From assembly GCA_036346225.1 (NCBI GenBank), contig JARFIW010000999.1:3455001-3519000 (forward strand): 64,000 bases of DNA. Reading direction: 5' to 3'. Shown piece by piece: positions 11,393 through 22,668 of the stretch (the stretch's first letter is position 1; every line of letters begins with the position of its first letter). Under the pieces are notes generated by a model that saw only the letters and a list, made by a program, of their open reading frames with translations, made no database searches and was not told the DNA's origin. The DNA is from Platerodrilus igneus. Its lineage: Eukaryota; Arthropoda; Insecta; Coleoptera; Lycidae. The position numbers and the translations under genes are program-made.

Positions 11393-11850
11393 GTAATTCG
11401 GGTGAGTCTACTTATTATTGATTATGTTCTTTTTTCGGGCCCGCGCATTTTACCGAAAGAAAAGAAAGCATAAATTGTGGAACGTATAATTAGAACTTTA
11501 AAAAAATAATGTGGCGCCTGTTTAACTTGAACGGTTCTTACTATTGGACAAGTACTTTAAGTGATATTGTGAAACAACACAACAATACAGGAATACGGGA
11601 ATAAACTTGTAAAAAATTAGTAAATCTAATGAAAAAACTACCCTTAAAAAATCTTTTACAGATATTATACTTGCAATAAAAATACCAGCTTTTTAGTTAA
11701 AAAATACCGAAAAATAAGTAAACACAGGAAAGTTTGTAAACAGGCTATATTCTAAACTCAAAAAGGTCAAATGAAAGAATAAACAGAAACATTTAACAAT
11801 CCTACAACATACTTCTTAGAAGAGCAAGACGGTAAAGAAATCAAAGGATC
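11393..11850. other. No feature seen
   Basis: AT-rich intronic sequence without reading frames, repeats or motifs I can support. Confidence 0.5.
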
Positions 11851-12187
11851 ATTTTATGAATAAATGGAGTGAATAAATGAATAAATAAATAAATGCACGA
11901 ATTAAAAAGAAAATGAATGAATAAGCGAACAAATAAATTATTGAACAAATATGAGGAACGAATGAAGAAATAAATCGATGAAAGAATGACTGGATGAATG
12001 AATACGCGGATGAAAGAATGAGTGAAATAATAAAAAATGAATAAATAGATGAATGAATAATTGAATCGACGATTGAATAATGAACAAATGAATGAATCAC
12101 CAACCAACGAACAAACGATGAAGGAAGAAAAGCAACCCCAAACAAGCAAACGGACGAATTAGTTAATGCAAGCACGAATCAATGAAT
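11851..12187. repeat. Degenerate (AATG/AATA)n tetranucleotide array
   Basis: About 330 bp of GAATAAAT and GAATGAAT units with many substitutions. The overlapping open frames rich in Phe, Ile and Ser on the minus strand are products of the tetranucleotide repeat, not genes. It abuts the left end of the Polinton. Confidence 0.9.
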
Positions 12188-13275
12188 GAATTTAAGTTTT
12201 TGTAAATCAATTTAAATCTTTTGAAGGGAAATTTAATAAAGCCCTTTAAACGTTTATTAAGGGTATATCATGTTATTGTCTACACGATAGTTACTAATAA
12301 AACAATTTAATTTTAAATAACTTCTAAGCCATATTTTTGAAAATCGCAGACTTGACTATTTTCTAAATAAATCACTGAGCGAAAGTACATGCTTAGTGTT
12401 ATTAAATTTAAGCATTAGGTTCTCATTTTACGAGCGCGGTTAATTATTATTTAAAGTCTAGTTTGTTTTAAATAAAGAAATCGTATACTTGACTAGATTC
12501 AATGATTTACTCATTTTCGACTCATTAGTTTGAACAATTTGTATCTTATTTGTTAAACGCAAACCACTTATAAACTGATCAACGTTGTTGACTGTCCTTG
12601 CTATAATTACTAATACGAGGTCAGTTTTGTAAATTCTTTGGAAGTGAAACTTCGTTTCCCTAATACTAGTAATGTTTAATTGTATTTAACGAAATTAAAA
12701 ATTGCCGTCGGTCTTACTGCTCATTTTGAAAAAAAAACCGTACATCTTTCCAAGATACTATTAACCGCGTAATCGCTCCAAGCAGCAATATCGTTTATGT
12801 TTCCAGTATAGATTCAAAAGGAACGCGTTGTATTCCTATAGTGCTTTTTTGTAGTTTGTGCGATAAGTGCTTGCGGCAATGTAGTACCTTTGGGTGGAGC
12901 AATGGAAAATCACATGTAAAGTAAGTGTTTGCGTTTGTGACTTGTAATTTCCAACGGTTTTTATTCTAATTTGAAAGGGTAAAATTTTCAATTACTTCTA
13001 TATTTTTAGCTGCACTTTATACCTGCTTGTTTATTACCAATATTTATGTTTTTGTAGAAATTTGTATAATAAAACCAAGTAGTCAAAAATTTTATTAAAC
13101 TTAAACACATATTACGATGCATTCTGAATAAGTAAAACATTTTGTTTGGCGCATGCTAAATGATTATCTATATGCATAAGACAATGACCAAATCCTCCAG
13201 GATCCATCCTTAACGTTTTCAAATTCGGAACGTTAATTCTTCAATATTTTCAATATGTTTGTGCTGTAAATATGT
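12188..13275 (+). repeat. Left long terminal inverted repeat of the Polinton
   Basis: About 1.09 kb that is the inverted counterpart of 18572-20165. Matching blocks occur in order along the whole length, for example TTTTTGTAAATCAATTTAAA (outer end), ATTAACCGCGTAATCGCTCC, AAAGGAACGCGTTGTAT, TTCGGAACGTTAA and GTGCTGTAAATAT (inner end). At 12877-12905 a stub GTAGTACCTTTGGGTGGAGC is all that remains of a SINE that is full length in the right arm. Long inverted ends are typical of Maverick/Polinton elements. Confidence 0.8.
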
Positions 13276-13656
13276 GGACACGATATTTCGTTTTTGTATG
13301 CCCTTCACCTACACTGTGGCACTTGGCGGGATTATCTTTTTTAAATATGAAGTTAAGTGCAATGACGACAGCCCACGGGTCGGCTGGATTTCCCAACAAA
13401 ACCCATGCAGATTTTTCTCGAGCCATACGCAATGTTTATTGAAATTTTCGTTCAAATGGGTGGACTCTAAAGGCAGAACCAATATTTCGTGTCACAATTT
13501 ATTATTTTTCACATCCAAAATAGCTATTTCCTTTATAAAGAACTGGCTGCTTTGAATTGGAAACTTTGAATATCCAGGATGTAAGCTATAGTGCTGCGTT
13601 CTTGTCGATGGCTGATTCTCAAATAACTAAACTTGTGGCAACTCCATCAATATATA
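13276..13656 (-). other. Polinton interior between left terminal repeat and integrase stop
   Basis: Short frames on both strands (60 and 98 codons) but no match I recognise. It may hold remains of another Polinton gene. Confidence 0.3.
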
Positions 13657-14455
13657 CTAAAGCAAGTCTGTCTTCTTATTCCAACTTTTACCATCTCTCA
13701 ACCACGACACTAATAGTTCACGTCCATGGTTCCGTCTTCGTAAAACTTTTTCCACTAAGTACGTGTCGGGTGCCGCTGTGGTCTGAATTTCTTCAGCATA
13801 AAAACATCCTTGAATTGGTTGTCCATTTAAATCTTGTATTAGATAGGTTATCGGCCTCGTTTGTTGTACTTTAACAATTTTGAATAGTTCTGTACTCCAG
13901 TTTGGATGAAATCCTCGGTCAAATACTGCTATATATTTTGACATACATACAATTTCTCCAAAGTGATGTAATTTCTTTCGGCTTGTAACACTTCTATCGC
14001 TGATTTGGTGTTTTATTCTTTCGGGGTGCTCTTTCCGCTTCATGTTAATAGTTCGATGTGGTGTATTATTGTATTCTTGCATAACCTTAGGCAAAATATC
14101 CAACCATCTATGACTGCCTTGCAAGTAAAATTTTCTGTACAACTTGTTTTAGATTGTTCTTATTAATCTTTCGCAGAAGCGGGCTTTGATTGCGGAATAC
14201 GTAGAATAATGGTTTATCTTATATTTTTGCATAAGTTGCTTAAAGCAGCGCTTATAGAATTCAAGCCCCTGATCCATTTATAGATTGACTTTTGTGGTCA
14301 TACTTCCATCCAACATTTTGTCCAATATTTTTTTCATAGCGTTTGTAACTTCCGGACCAGTCTTGTACTTTAATGGTTCCATCAATGCATATTTTGTATA
14401 GCAATCCACCGCTATTAGAATATATCTGTACCCATTGTTCACACGCCAGTCCGCA
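13657..14455 (-). pseudogene. Maverick/Polinton integrase (retroviral-type DDE with chromodomain-like tail), broken
   Basis: The enzyme would insert the element's double-stranded DNA. Reading the minus strand from 14455: RYILIAVDCYTKYA (first Asp), GSMTTKVN then a TAA stop, MDQGLEFYKRCF (second Asp), a YKINHYSTYSAIKARFCERL stretch (catalytic Glu), a TAA stop shortly after, then an open 161-codon frame with WLDILPKVMQEYNNTPHRTI, the F.RGFHPNWSTELFKI core and a PDTYLVEKVLRRRNHGRELLVSWL chromodomain-like end. This order matches the integrases annotated as transposon-derived F54H12.3-like proteins, which belong to Mavericks. The N-terminal zinc-binding part is absent: homology ends at the palindromic cluster at 14458. 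DDE residues survive but at least two nonsense codons make it inactive. Confidence 0.88.
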
Positions 14456-14457
14456 AG

Positions 14458-14513
14458 TCCGACCTATGTCGGATAAATCCGACCTAGATCGGACTAATCC
14501 GACCTAGGTCGGA
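14458..14513. repeat. Three tandem copies of a 16-bp palindrome
   Basis: TCCGACCTATGTCGGA, TCCGACCTAGATCGGA and TCCGACCTAGGTCGGA at 14458-14473, 14478-14493 and 14498-14513, a strict 20-bp period with 4-bp AT spacers (AAT-rich). The third copy is a perfect palindrome. It lies exactly where integrase homology ends. A further imperfect palindrome TGGACATATTGTCCA follows near 14528. Confidence 0.9.
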
Positions 14514-14944
14514 TTTAGTCCAAATGTTGGACATATTGTCCAGGCTGGCGAGCGGGTGGGCGGACGGGCGGCACAAAACTAAACTTACGATTTAATCCCA
14601 TTAATTTTAGTACTCGGTTGCTAACCTCAAAAAGCTTAAATTTGAAATATATAACATCGAACCGAATTGACACAATTTACGGGAACAACCACACCACCAA
14701 AAAGGACTGGTTAAGGCCCAAATTTCTTAGACTCGCAAATAAGGATACACAATCACAGGATATGATAATATCATGTACCTCAAAGGAAAAATAACACCTT
14801 TTTAGCAAATGTTCCTAAGGCCGTAACAATATATACTACATAGGTAATATAATCTAAGGGACTTGGACTCACTAAGTGCCCAAATAAACTGACCACATAT
14901 GTTACAGTAACTCAAATCTTAAAGGACACATTTCTAATCTAATT
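14514..14944. other. Polinton interior, no feature seen
   Basis: About 430 bp with no gene or repeat match; slightly less AT-rich at the start (GCGAGCGGGTGGGCGGACGGG near 14547). Confidence 0.4.
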
Positions 14945-15560
14945 ACTATCACCATCATTAGGTCTTCAGTCTTGAAACTGGCTAGACGCGTACGCTCATT
15001 GTTTCCTATTCTGTGCTAACCTATACATTTCCCTGAAATTTGCACAGTTTGCATCTTTTACTATCTGTGTGCAATACTCTGATAAAGTTCTACCTTTACC
15101 TCTGTTTTCCTATCTCTACTTGTAATATATCCCGCACTATTCCCCAAAAATGCCTTTATCCTGCCCTTATATTTCTCTTCTTTTTTTGTTTTCCGCAGAT
15201 ATCTTTATTCTCATACTATTTCTATAACCCCTTTGTTATTAACTTTGGTTGTCTATGCTATCATCCTCATACATATGAAGCTTAACATTCCAAAAGGCTT
15301 CAGCCATTTCTCTATCTGCTTCTCTTACTACTCCCATTTCATAGACGTACTGTGCTGTGCTCCCCTACATATGCTTGCAACAATTTTCTCCTTATTTCTA
15401 TGTTTGTTGTCTTCGAACATAACCTTTTTGTTAGATGCAATCCGGTTCCATTTCTATTATTTTGTAAATATATACCCCATTTCACCGATATGCAGTGGTG
15501 TGTGAAGAGGGTTAAGCAGCCTGCGGCTACCAAGATCCCCAACACTTGAACATTTGCCGA
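14945..15560 (-). mobile_element. RTE-like LINE, 5'-truncated C-terminal fragment
   Basis: Homologous along its length to 47186-47790: shared blocks include CATCATTAG, GAAACTGGCTAGACGCGTAC, ATTTCCCTGAAATTTG, CATTCCAAAAGGCT, TTTCATAGACGTACTGTGCTGTGCT and CTTGAACATTTGCCG. On the minus strand it encodes TKRLCSKTTNIEIRRKLLQAY, the region after the LINE reverse transcriptase. Stops interrupt it. It is nested in the Polinton. Confidence 0.75.
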
Positions 15561-15769
15561 ATTTATAGTTTCGTATATCGTTTCGCATAATCAACATTAG
15601 GACTATAAGAAACTAATACTAAAGGATGTTACAGGGACAATTAAATGCAGTGGAATAATCCAACGTACTAATCATCTGAAGAATTAGCCACGTTACTCAA
15701 ACCGTAAAGAATCATTAATTAAAGTTAGTTAAAAGAACTGTGCATTAGAGTTTCCAAAATTGCACCCGA

Positions 15770-15945
15770 AGGTACATAGTTTGGGACATAGAGGAATGAT
15801 TAGTAGAATAATAGAGGGCAAAGCAGAAGGTAAATGGTAATCAAGAAGAAAAGGGCTAAATATATAGATCAGATAAAAAAACACGTACCCAAAGAAAGTT
15901 ATTGAACACTGAAAGAGTTAGCTGGAAATAGAAAGAAAGCAGTGA
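15770..15945 (+). mobile_element. LINE C-terminal remnant, plus strand
   Basis: One frame reads GMISRIIEGKAEGKW, stop, SRRKGLN and continues with DQI-like and KELAGNRK-like residues, the pattern (GKIEGKR.RGRPR...W) at the end of many LINE ORF2 proteins. It is short and carries stops; clade not determined. Confidence 0.5.
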
Positions 15946-18149
15946 AGACCTTTCTCAAACCTAGCTTGAGAGATGGCTTAAGATACTTTTACTTGCAATT
16001 ACTGAATCATAACTTGTTCCAAACATTAAAAGGTCGCATTAGCTTACTTGAATCGATGTTCTAAATGCAACTTTTTGTCTATACACCTGTTCTACATCGA
16101 CCAGAAGCAAGCAGATGAAATTGTGTGTCTGCTTGTACTCCTCTAAAAAGTTCGAGTAGTATAAAAACATATTTTTTACCATTATTCAAAGTAAAAATCA
16201 CGTGCACTCTAGATAAGTATTTTATTTCTGTGTGCGTTGTTAAGAACGGAGTGATTTAAGTATGAACGCTTGTAACATGTTTAATTTGTTCAGTATCTAT
16301 TCGCATTGAATTACGAGGATAATGCGCTAAGCGTGCCTTATTCTTTATTAAGGTTTCATATGGTACATAACGGAACGCTTCGTTTTAATAATCTTTTTAT
16401 AGTAAAATATCTGTGTCACATAAAGCTATTTTGGCGAGCACCTCTATGCAATGCTGCGTCTATCGTATTTCCCCACCTCTAACGTCGCTATCGTTCGTTC
16501 CTCGCCTTGTCGAGTTAGTCGCTCCCTAGCAACTGACTTATGAAGATTTATTCCCGGCTAGAGGCATGCGACCTTCGGTTGAACTATTTGTGTGAGCGGG
16601 TCAGGTCGTGCTAGACCTGGAACAATTTTGATCACTTCTACTAACGGTTTGTAAATTATACATTTTACGAACTAATTTAATTTGATTTCATTTATTTAGC
16701 GCGTCAACGAAGAATTCGCCATCGAAGAACGATAGATAAGGTACAAGTAAGATTTTGGTTTTGTAATTTGTATGGTTTTGTACAAGAATTCGCCTACGAA
16801 AAACGATAGATAAGGACAAGTGAAGATTTTGGTTTTGATTGCTGTCGTCCCAAGTTTGAAATGGTTTGTAGCATTGTTTGGAGCTTATGAATTTCCGTCC
16901 GGATTTGTCTTGGAGAAACAGAGGCAGTGTGGTTCGTTATTACATATAAGAAATTTTTGCATGTGTTTTGAATGTCCTTAAAATTTGACAAACAGACTAT
17001 CATATAAAAAGCACGAAAGTTGCTATCATGTTTACGAACATATAATCTGTTTCATTTTCAATTATTGTTGAATTGGTTTTACAAGCCGTAGAAAGAAATT
17101 TTGTCAAGTTAGGTATATATAATTGTAAGCTTTGTTCCATTTGAACTTCAGATAAATTTCAAGGTATATTTTCGACGTCATATTTTTTGTGTTGTAGCGC
17201 ATTTGACAGATGTTGCCGTGAAAGCGGATGCTTCGTGCAGCTTTCATAAAATTCAAATGAAACATTCTTCAATCTTGTAATGAGCTTTTATTTACAGATA
17301 AATTATAAAATCTAAGTATGAAAATTTAAATACACGCTACGAACTAATTATGAATTGTAATCTACCTGATAAGATCTGCCCAGGATAGAAATGACAATTT
17401 AATGCATTGAGTTTATAAATTATTTTGATCAAATATTTAAAACAAGCTTATGTTTAGTGAGCTGTCTTTTGTTTAAAAAAAAACTAAACTTTGATTTTGT
17501 TATAAACTTTATTGTTGAGAATTTTTTTTACCTGTTAAAAGTTATGAAATTTTAAAAGAAAGTTTTTTACTTCAGTAAACAATTAGTTAAACTTTGAGAC
17601 TTTTATTTTGGTCAAATGCGATCGAATCTGATAACATAAAGGTAGAATTTTTGAGTAATAATTTTATGCCAATATCATATTGGATATACACTTTTTATTT
17701 TTGATACTTTTATAGGACATTCTACATTTTATTTATTTTATCTTTGTAATTTCTTACAGGAGCTAAGTCTTATTTCTATAAGACAGGTTTTTGTTAACGA
17801 AGGCGATCGTTTTATCTTTGGGTTTCGACGTCCGCCCTTAGAATTGTGCTTTGCTCTTATAGTGATTATCCCAGGACTTGGTGGCGCCTATTTAACTTCG
17901 TTTAGCTTTGGTTTGCAAACAAAATTCGACTCCCCCCCCACTTCTTTTTGCTCTACCCAGGAATAGACCCCTAGCTATGTCGGAAGACTTTTGTTCACTG
18001 GCGCCCAATTAAAATATGCATTACGCTTTTAAGTGTTTGGCATAACTGATTAGTTTGGGAGCTCGTTACAGAATAATTCTCAGAATCCGCAAACATTTCG
18101 ATCATAACACTACAGATTTTCAGCAATGGAACTATGTAAACTATCTATT
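15946..18149. other. Polinton interior without recognisable genes
   Basis: About 2.2 kb. I see a 53-bp tandem duplication (separate entry) and a run of nine C near 17934-17940, but no capsid, polymerase B, ATPase or protease sequence. These expected Polinton genes appear to be deleted. Confidence 0.5.
16711..16837. repeat. Tandem duplication, 53-bp unit with 21-bp spacer
   Basis: AGAATTCGCC...GATTTTGGTTTTG at 16711-16763 and again at 16785-16837 with a few changes and one single-base deletion. Function unknown. Confidence 0.85.
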
Positions 18150-18297
18150 ATCTAACAATCGGCTTCAAACTTAAATTCTTTCGTGTTTTTATAGTGTTGT
18201 AACTCGACTGATTTCAATTTGCTTCTTGAGATTCAAGTGGAAACCTTTCAACAAGTTTTATAACTTATCTCTCATTTTGAAGCGCTTTTCAAAGTAG
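18150..18297 (+). repeat. Dispersed repeat, copy 1
   Basis: Inverted homology to 23095-23245. The best-kept block is AACAAGTTTTATAACTT, flanked by AAGTGGAAAC on the left and AGC(G/A)CTTTTCA on the right. Family unknown. The reading frame at 22904-23167 is a by-product of the second copy. Confidence 0.6.
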
Positions 18298-18951
18298 CGC
18301 CAGTTTAAAAGCCCTTGTGTGATGGCTGTGTTCATTAGAGTTCAACTTAAAAATATTTCCTTCTTAATTTTGTTGGATGTTTTGTCAATCGACAAAACTT
18401 CAAATAATAGTGATAAATATTCTCCGCAACTTTTAACAGTTTCTATGTTCGCTTATAAACAACAAGAGGACGATTGATATCTCACGAAATTTATAGTTTG
18501 CTGTATTGGCAACACACGGTTAAAATATAATGCTCAATAGTTTATTAAAACGAAAAACTCGTTTATTAGTCCAGATATCCAGATATTTACAGCACAACCA
18601 TATTGAAAATATTGAAGAATTTAACGTTCCGAATTTGAATACGTTAAGGATGGATCATGGAGGATTTGGTGATTGTCTTATGCATATGTATAACCATTTA
18701 GCATGCCAAACAAAATGTCTTACTTATTCAGAATTGTAATTTGTAATATGTATTTAAGTTTAATAAAATTGTTGACTACTTGGTTTTATTAAACAAAATT
18801 CTACAAAAACATAAATATTGGTAATAAACAAGCAGGTAGAAAATGCAGCTAAAAATATAGAAGTAATTGAAAAATTTACCCTTTCAAATTAGTATAAAAA
18901 TGGTTGGACACTACTAGTCACAAATGCAAACACATACCTTACATGTGATTT

Positions 18952-19233
18952 TCCAATGCTTCACCCAAAGGTACTACATTGGCCAGGAAGCGAGTTTTTT
19001 TACCTGGAAAATTTGGAATTTTGCCGAACCCTTGCGTTCCAAGCAAGGTAGGGATCTTTAACGTGCGTGACAACACTCACACACGGGACCTCCATTTTCC
19101 CTCTCATCCGAACGAGGGTGTATTTTTGTGAAAAATGCTCGCCTAACGTTTTTCAAGCGGAGCGTGTCGGGATTCGAACCAGGGACCTTGGGCAGAGTAG
19201 TCACACGCATACCACTACGCCACGGAGCCGCCT
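18952..19233 (-). mobile_element. tRNA-derived SINE, copy 1
   Basis: On the minus strand it starts with a tRNA-like head (GGCTCCGTGGCGTAGTGG as A-box region, GGTTCGAATCCC as B box, in 19160-19232) and continues into the body shared with 11167-11392 and 19261-19551. Pol III promoter boxes are recognisable. The tail end reads ...CATTGG at 18953. Confidence 0.85.
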
Positions 19234-19260
19234 AGCAAGCACATACCGTTCATTTACATT

Positions 19261-19551
19261 TCCAATGCTCCACCCATAGGTACTATATTGGCCAGGAGGC
19301 GAGTTTTTTATTGCCTGGAAATTTAGGATTTTGCCGAACCCCTTCCGTTCCAGGCAAGGTAGGGATCTTTAACGTGCGTGACAACACTCACACACGGGAC
19401 CTCCATTTAACCTCTCATACGAACGAGGGCGTAATTTTTGTGAAAAATGCTCACCTACCATTTTTCAAGCAGTCGTCCGTGTCGGGATTTGAACCCGGGA
19501 CCTTGGGATCCGTAGTCTTACGCTTACTATATTGATCCACGGCGACGCCTA
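19261..19551 (-). mobile_element. tRNA-derived SINE, copy 2
   Basis: Same family and orientation as copy 1, head in 19477-19550 with B box GGTTCAAATCCC and a changed A box. The flank AGCAAGCACATACCG follows both copies (19233-19248 and 19551-19566), and TTTCCAATG starts both. So the pair looks like one insertion later duplicated in tandem with its flank, not two independent insertions. Confidence 0.85.
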
Positions 19552-20165
19552 GCAAGCACATACCGCACAAACTACGAAAAAGCACTATAGGCATACAACG
19601 CGTTCCTTTTGATATATACTGGAAACGTATACAATTATTGCTGCCTGGAGCGATTACGTGGTTAATAGTATCTTGAAATGTTGTACGGGAATTTTTTTCA
19701 AAATGAGCAGTAAGGCCAACGGCAATTTATAATTCCGGTAAATACAATTAAGCATTACTAGTATTAGGAAACGAATTTTCACTTCCAAAGAATTTACAAA
19801 ACTGACCTCGTATTAATAATTATAGCAAAGACAGTCGACAACGTTGATAAGCTTCTAAGTAGTTTGCATTTAACAAATGAGATACACATTGTTCAAACTA
19901 ATGAGTCGGCAATGAATGAATCATTAAATCTAGTCAAGTATTCGATTTCTTTATTTAAAACAAACTAGACTTTAAATAATAATTAACGGCGCTCGTAAAA
20001 TGAGAACCTAATGATTAAATTTAATATTTAAAATTAAATTGTTTTATTAGTCACTATCCTGTAGAGAATTACATAATATACGCTTAGTAAACGTTTAAAG
20101 TGTTTTATTAAGTTTTCCTTCAAAACGTTTAAATTGATTTACAAAAACCTAAATTGATTTCTAAG

Positions 20166-20830
20166 GTATGAGAGAAATCTATGTATAATTGGTTGTCTAT
20201 AGAGCTTTTTAGAGTTGATTTTATTTTTAAAATTCATTAGTTTTCTTAAAATTATTTCGCAAAAAAGAATTAAAAATGTTTTAAGTTGGTTTCAAAGTTT
20301 TTGGTGTTATTCTTAAAATAATCGAATGGTTTGCATATTGCGGTAAATTTTAGACCGCGTTATAACATTTCTATAAATACATTAGCTAAAAATTTGGGTG
20401 GATGGTTTGGGTTAAGACAGGGGGTAGTCGTGAAATTCCAGATTAAAGCGTATATCTCGGATGGCCAAAAAGATTTAAAAATAGAGTTTAAATTAAACAA
20501 ACAAAAATTTAAAGATACGAGACTTTAACAGGATGTAACTTTGTAAAGGATATTCCGATTTTAAAAATTTAAACATGGTTAGATTGCCCGGGAAATTAGG
20601 GTTCAGGTTCAATTAACAGATTACCCAGTGTAAAAGTGATTAGGATGGCGCTTGTGACATAGTGAGTGTGTAATGAGTTGCAGACTTTCATGTGGCAATA
20701 CGGTGTGAATGGTTCAGGAGTCGCTGTCCGTACTTTGTGAGATGCCCTACCTAAGTTATATGTCTATGGTGGGTTATCTAATCTAGGTTAGATGTGTATT
20801 GTGAGTTGCAAACATTTAGACTCTGTGAGA
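20166..20830. other. No gene seen
   Basis: AT-rich until about 20600, then a more GC-balanced stretch with two CTAGGTTAGATG blocks (near 20790 and 20952). Confidence 0.4.
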
Positions 20831-20834
20831 CGTC

Positions 20835-20994
20835 AGGAGGCGCTAAGAGGCGTTGGGAGGCGTTGAGAGGCGCTGTAAGGCGCAGAGCAAGAAGGAGCAA
20901 GGGGGAAATCCCTCCCAGCAGATCCTACTTATTGGAATTTACATGTAAAACCTAGGTTAGATGCTAGATGTGAGGCGCTGAGGCGTGAGGCGCT
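20835..20994. repeat. Short GAGGCG(C/T)T minisatellite, two clusters
   Basis: GGAGGCGCTAAGAGGCGTTGGGAGGCGTTGAGAGGCGC-type units of 10-11 bp at 20835-20883 and again at 20971-20994 (TGAGGCGCTGAGGCG). GC content is far above the surroundings. Confidence 0.8.
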
Positions 20995-22420
20995 GTCCTC
21001 GGATCATCCAATCCTACTACTGATTGTTTTTTGAAAAAATAGATTACTTCATTAACCTTAAGGTTTAGGTATTACAAACCTTAATAAAAAAAGCCTTATT
21101 TGAACCGGGAGATCAAAAAATGTAATAATATACAAAGGCTTTTATGTAAAAAACGCAACTTTATTATTTATTTAGTGTTTGGAACACCCTGTATAATTTC
21201 AAAATAATTTTTAAATGTACTTCTAATATGCCTCTATCCATATCTGAAAGAAAAATTTAAAATATCTTTTAGTTTACCTACAATGTTCCGAGGCGTATAC
21301 CGTGAATATGTTCTCAATTGCCTATGTTAACAATTGCCTAAATAAATTGCTTTGTTATCGGATTTTCTCGATTTATACATGGTTCTAAAATAAATTTCAT
21401 TTATATTTATTAATTGAAGAATACTATTTTAAATAGAATTATGTTTAATACATAAAGCTATATTTTAAAAGGGTTTTCATTTATATTTCCTAACAAAAGG
21501 ACGTATTTCTACGTGAAGACGGGTTAAATTAATTTTTCCATTTATAATTATTGAGAAGCATAAATTTCTAAATATTTAAACGTGAAATGTATTGGAAGAA
21601 GACAGGTGCGTTTCGAAAAGTACGAGAATGTATGACGCAAGAGTTTGGATTGCATTTAAACAGATGCGCGCAGTATGAAATCAATCAGAACTTGTTGAAA
21701 CGCCGTCACGATCATGTTATTGTCCACAATCGAGATATCTTACGTAATTAATTTCCATCGCAAAATGGACAATATTTGGCAGTGAATTATTATTTAGGTA
21801 TGATACTTTAAAATTCAATAGCTACACTTTAATACATATTAGAATAATTTCAACAGTGAAGTTTAATTCAAGAAATAAAAAATTTTAAGAATAATTTGCA
21901 ATATAAAATGGAAGTTGTACTGCTTAAACGATTCACGTAGAGAATTCGTGTCTACATAAAATATAATAAACATACTAAATTCAGCAAGTTTAATACGACT
22001 TCAAAGGAGGGATTATGAAATTATATGACTTTTTATACGACTGATTATTTAAGGGAGATGTATATAGAAAATAACTCGTATAAATAATAATTTTATGAAT
22101 AATATTTCATTAAGAATTTATTGATAAATTATCCTCATGTGTTTAAATTTGTTTCTTACGAGTAGTGTAGAGAGTAATTGTGAATTCGTATTTAAAATGT
22201 TGTTTGCGAGAATGATTTTGCGAATTCTATATTTGTATTTGCTGTATTTAATTCTGATTGATGAGCTAGCTGATTGGTGATGCTGTCAATAATAATATAT
22301 AAAACAACACTTTGTAGATCTCAGAGACTGGATTAACAGCGCATAGTTTTTCCTGCATGATTTACTTTTCTAACTTTTTGTTGTTGCAGATAGAGATAGA
22401 TTCGTTGCAAGTTCGTTCTG
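20995..22420. other. AT-rich intronic sequence, no gene
   Basis: Contains an AACCTTAAGGTTTAGG hairpin near 21055 and the motif CACCCTGTATA near 21190 that recurs in the LTR-like repeats. No reading frame of note. Confidence 0.4.
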
Positions 22421-22668
22421 CACATTTTTCTCTCTCGCTCTATCCCTTGCCCTCTTTCCCTCCCGTCCCTTTCTCCCTCTTTTTCCCCTCACCCATTTCT
22501 CTCTTACCCTCTCATTCTCACTCCATCTCGCTCTCTTTCCCTCTTTCCTTTCGTTCTTTTACTCCCGCCGCTCTCCCCCTATCTCCTCTTTCTTTCTCTC
22601 ATTCTTCCTCTCTCCTTTTCTTGCTCACCTTCGCTGTCTCACCCCCTCTACCCCTCACTCTCGAGTTT
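22421..22668 (+). repeat. Long pyrimidine-rich tract (CT-rich on the plus strand)
   Basis: About 248 bp that is more than nine tenths C or T, with few purines. The 104-codon frame across it, rich in Ser, Leu and Pro, is a composition effect. On the minus strand, the direction of the KCNQ gene, it is a purine tract and so cannot be a splice acceptor tract for that gene. Confidence 0.9.

Larger units (their letters stand above)
18572..20165 (-). repeat. Right long terminal inverted repeat of the Polinton, with two SINEs inserted
   Basis: Inverted partner of 12188-13275. Without the SINE-bearing stretch (about 18952-19560) it is close to 1 kb. Inner end at TCCAGATATTTACAGCAC, outer end at AACCTAAATTGATTT. 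The whole element between the outer ends is about 8.0 kb, well below the 15-20 kb usual for Polintons. Confidence 0.8.

Noticed and set aside
11841..12175. Two overlapping minus-strand frames of 102 and 108 codons rich in Phe, Ile and Ser
   Set aside because: They translate a degenerate (AATG/AATA)n array; the repeat composition explains the openness.
13259..13874. 98- and 105-codon plus frames beside the left Polinton arm
   Set aside because: The second is antisense to the integrase; the first shows no homology and overlaps the arm, which has no such frame in its other copy.
16430..16640. GC-richer stretch considered as a host promoter or first exon
   Set aside because: No TATA, start codon context or open frame; only a nearby tandem duplication can be supported.
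19067..19535. 70- and 74-codon plus frames containing GIRTRDLG and GFEPGTLG
   Set aside because: They are the antisense of SINE tRNA heads; this translation is a well-known artefact of tRNA-derived repeats.
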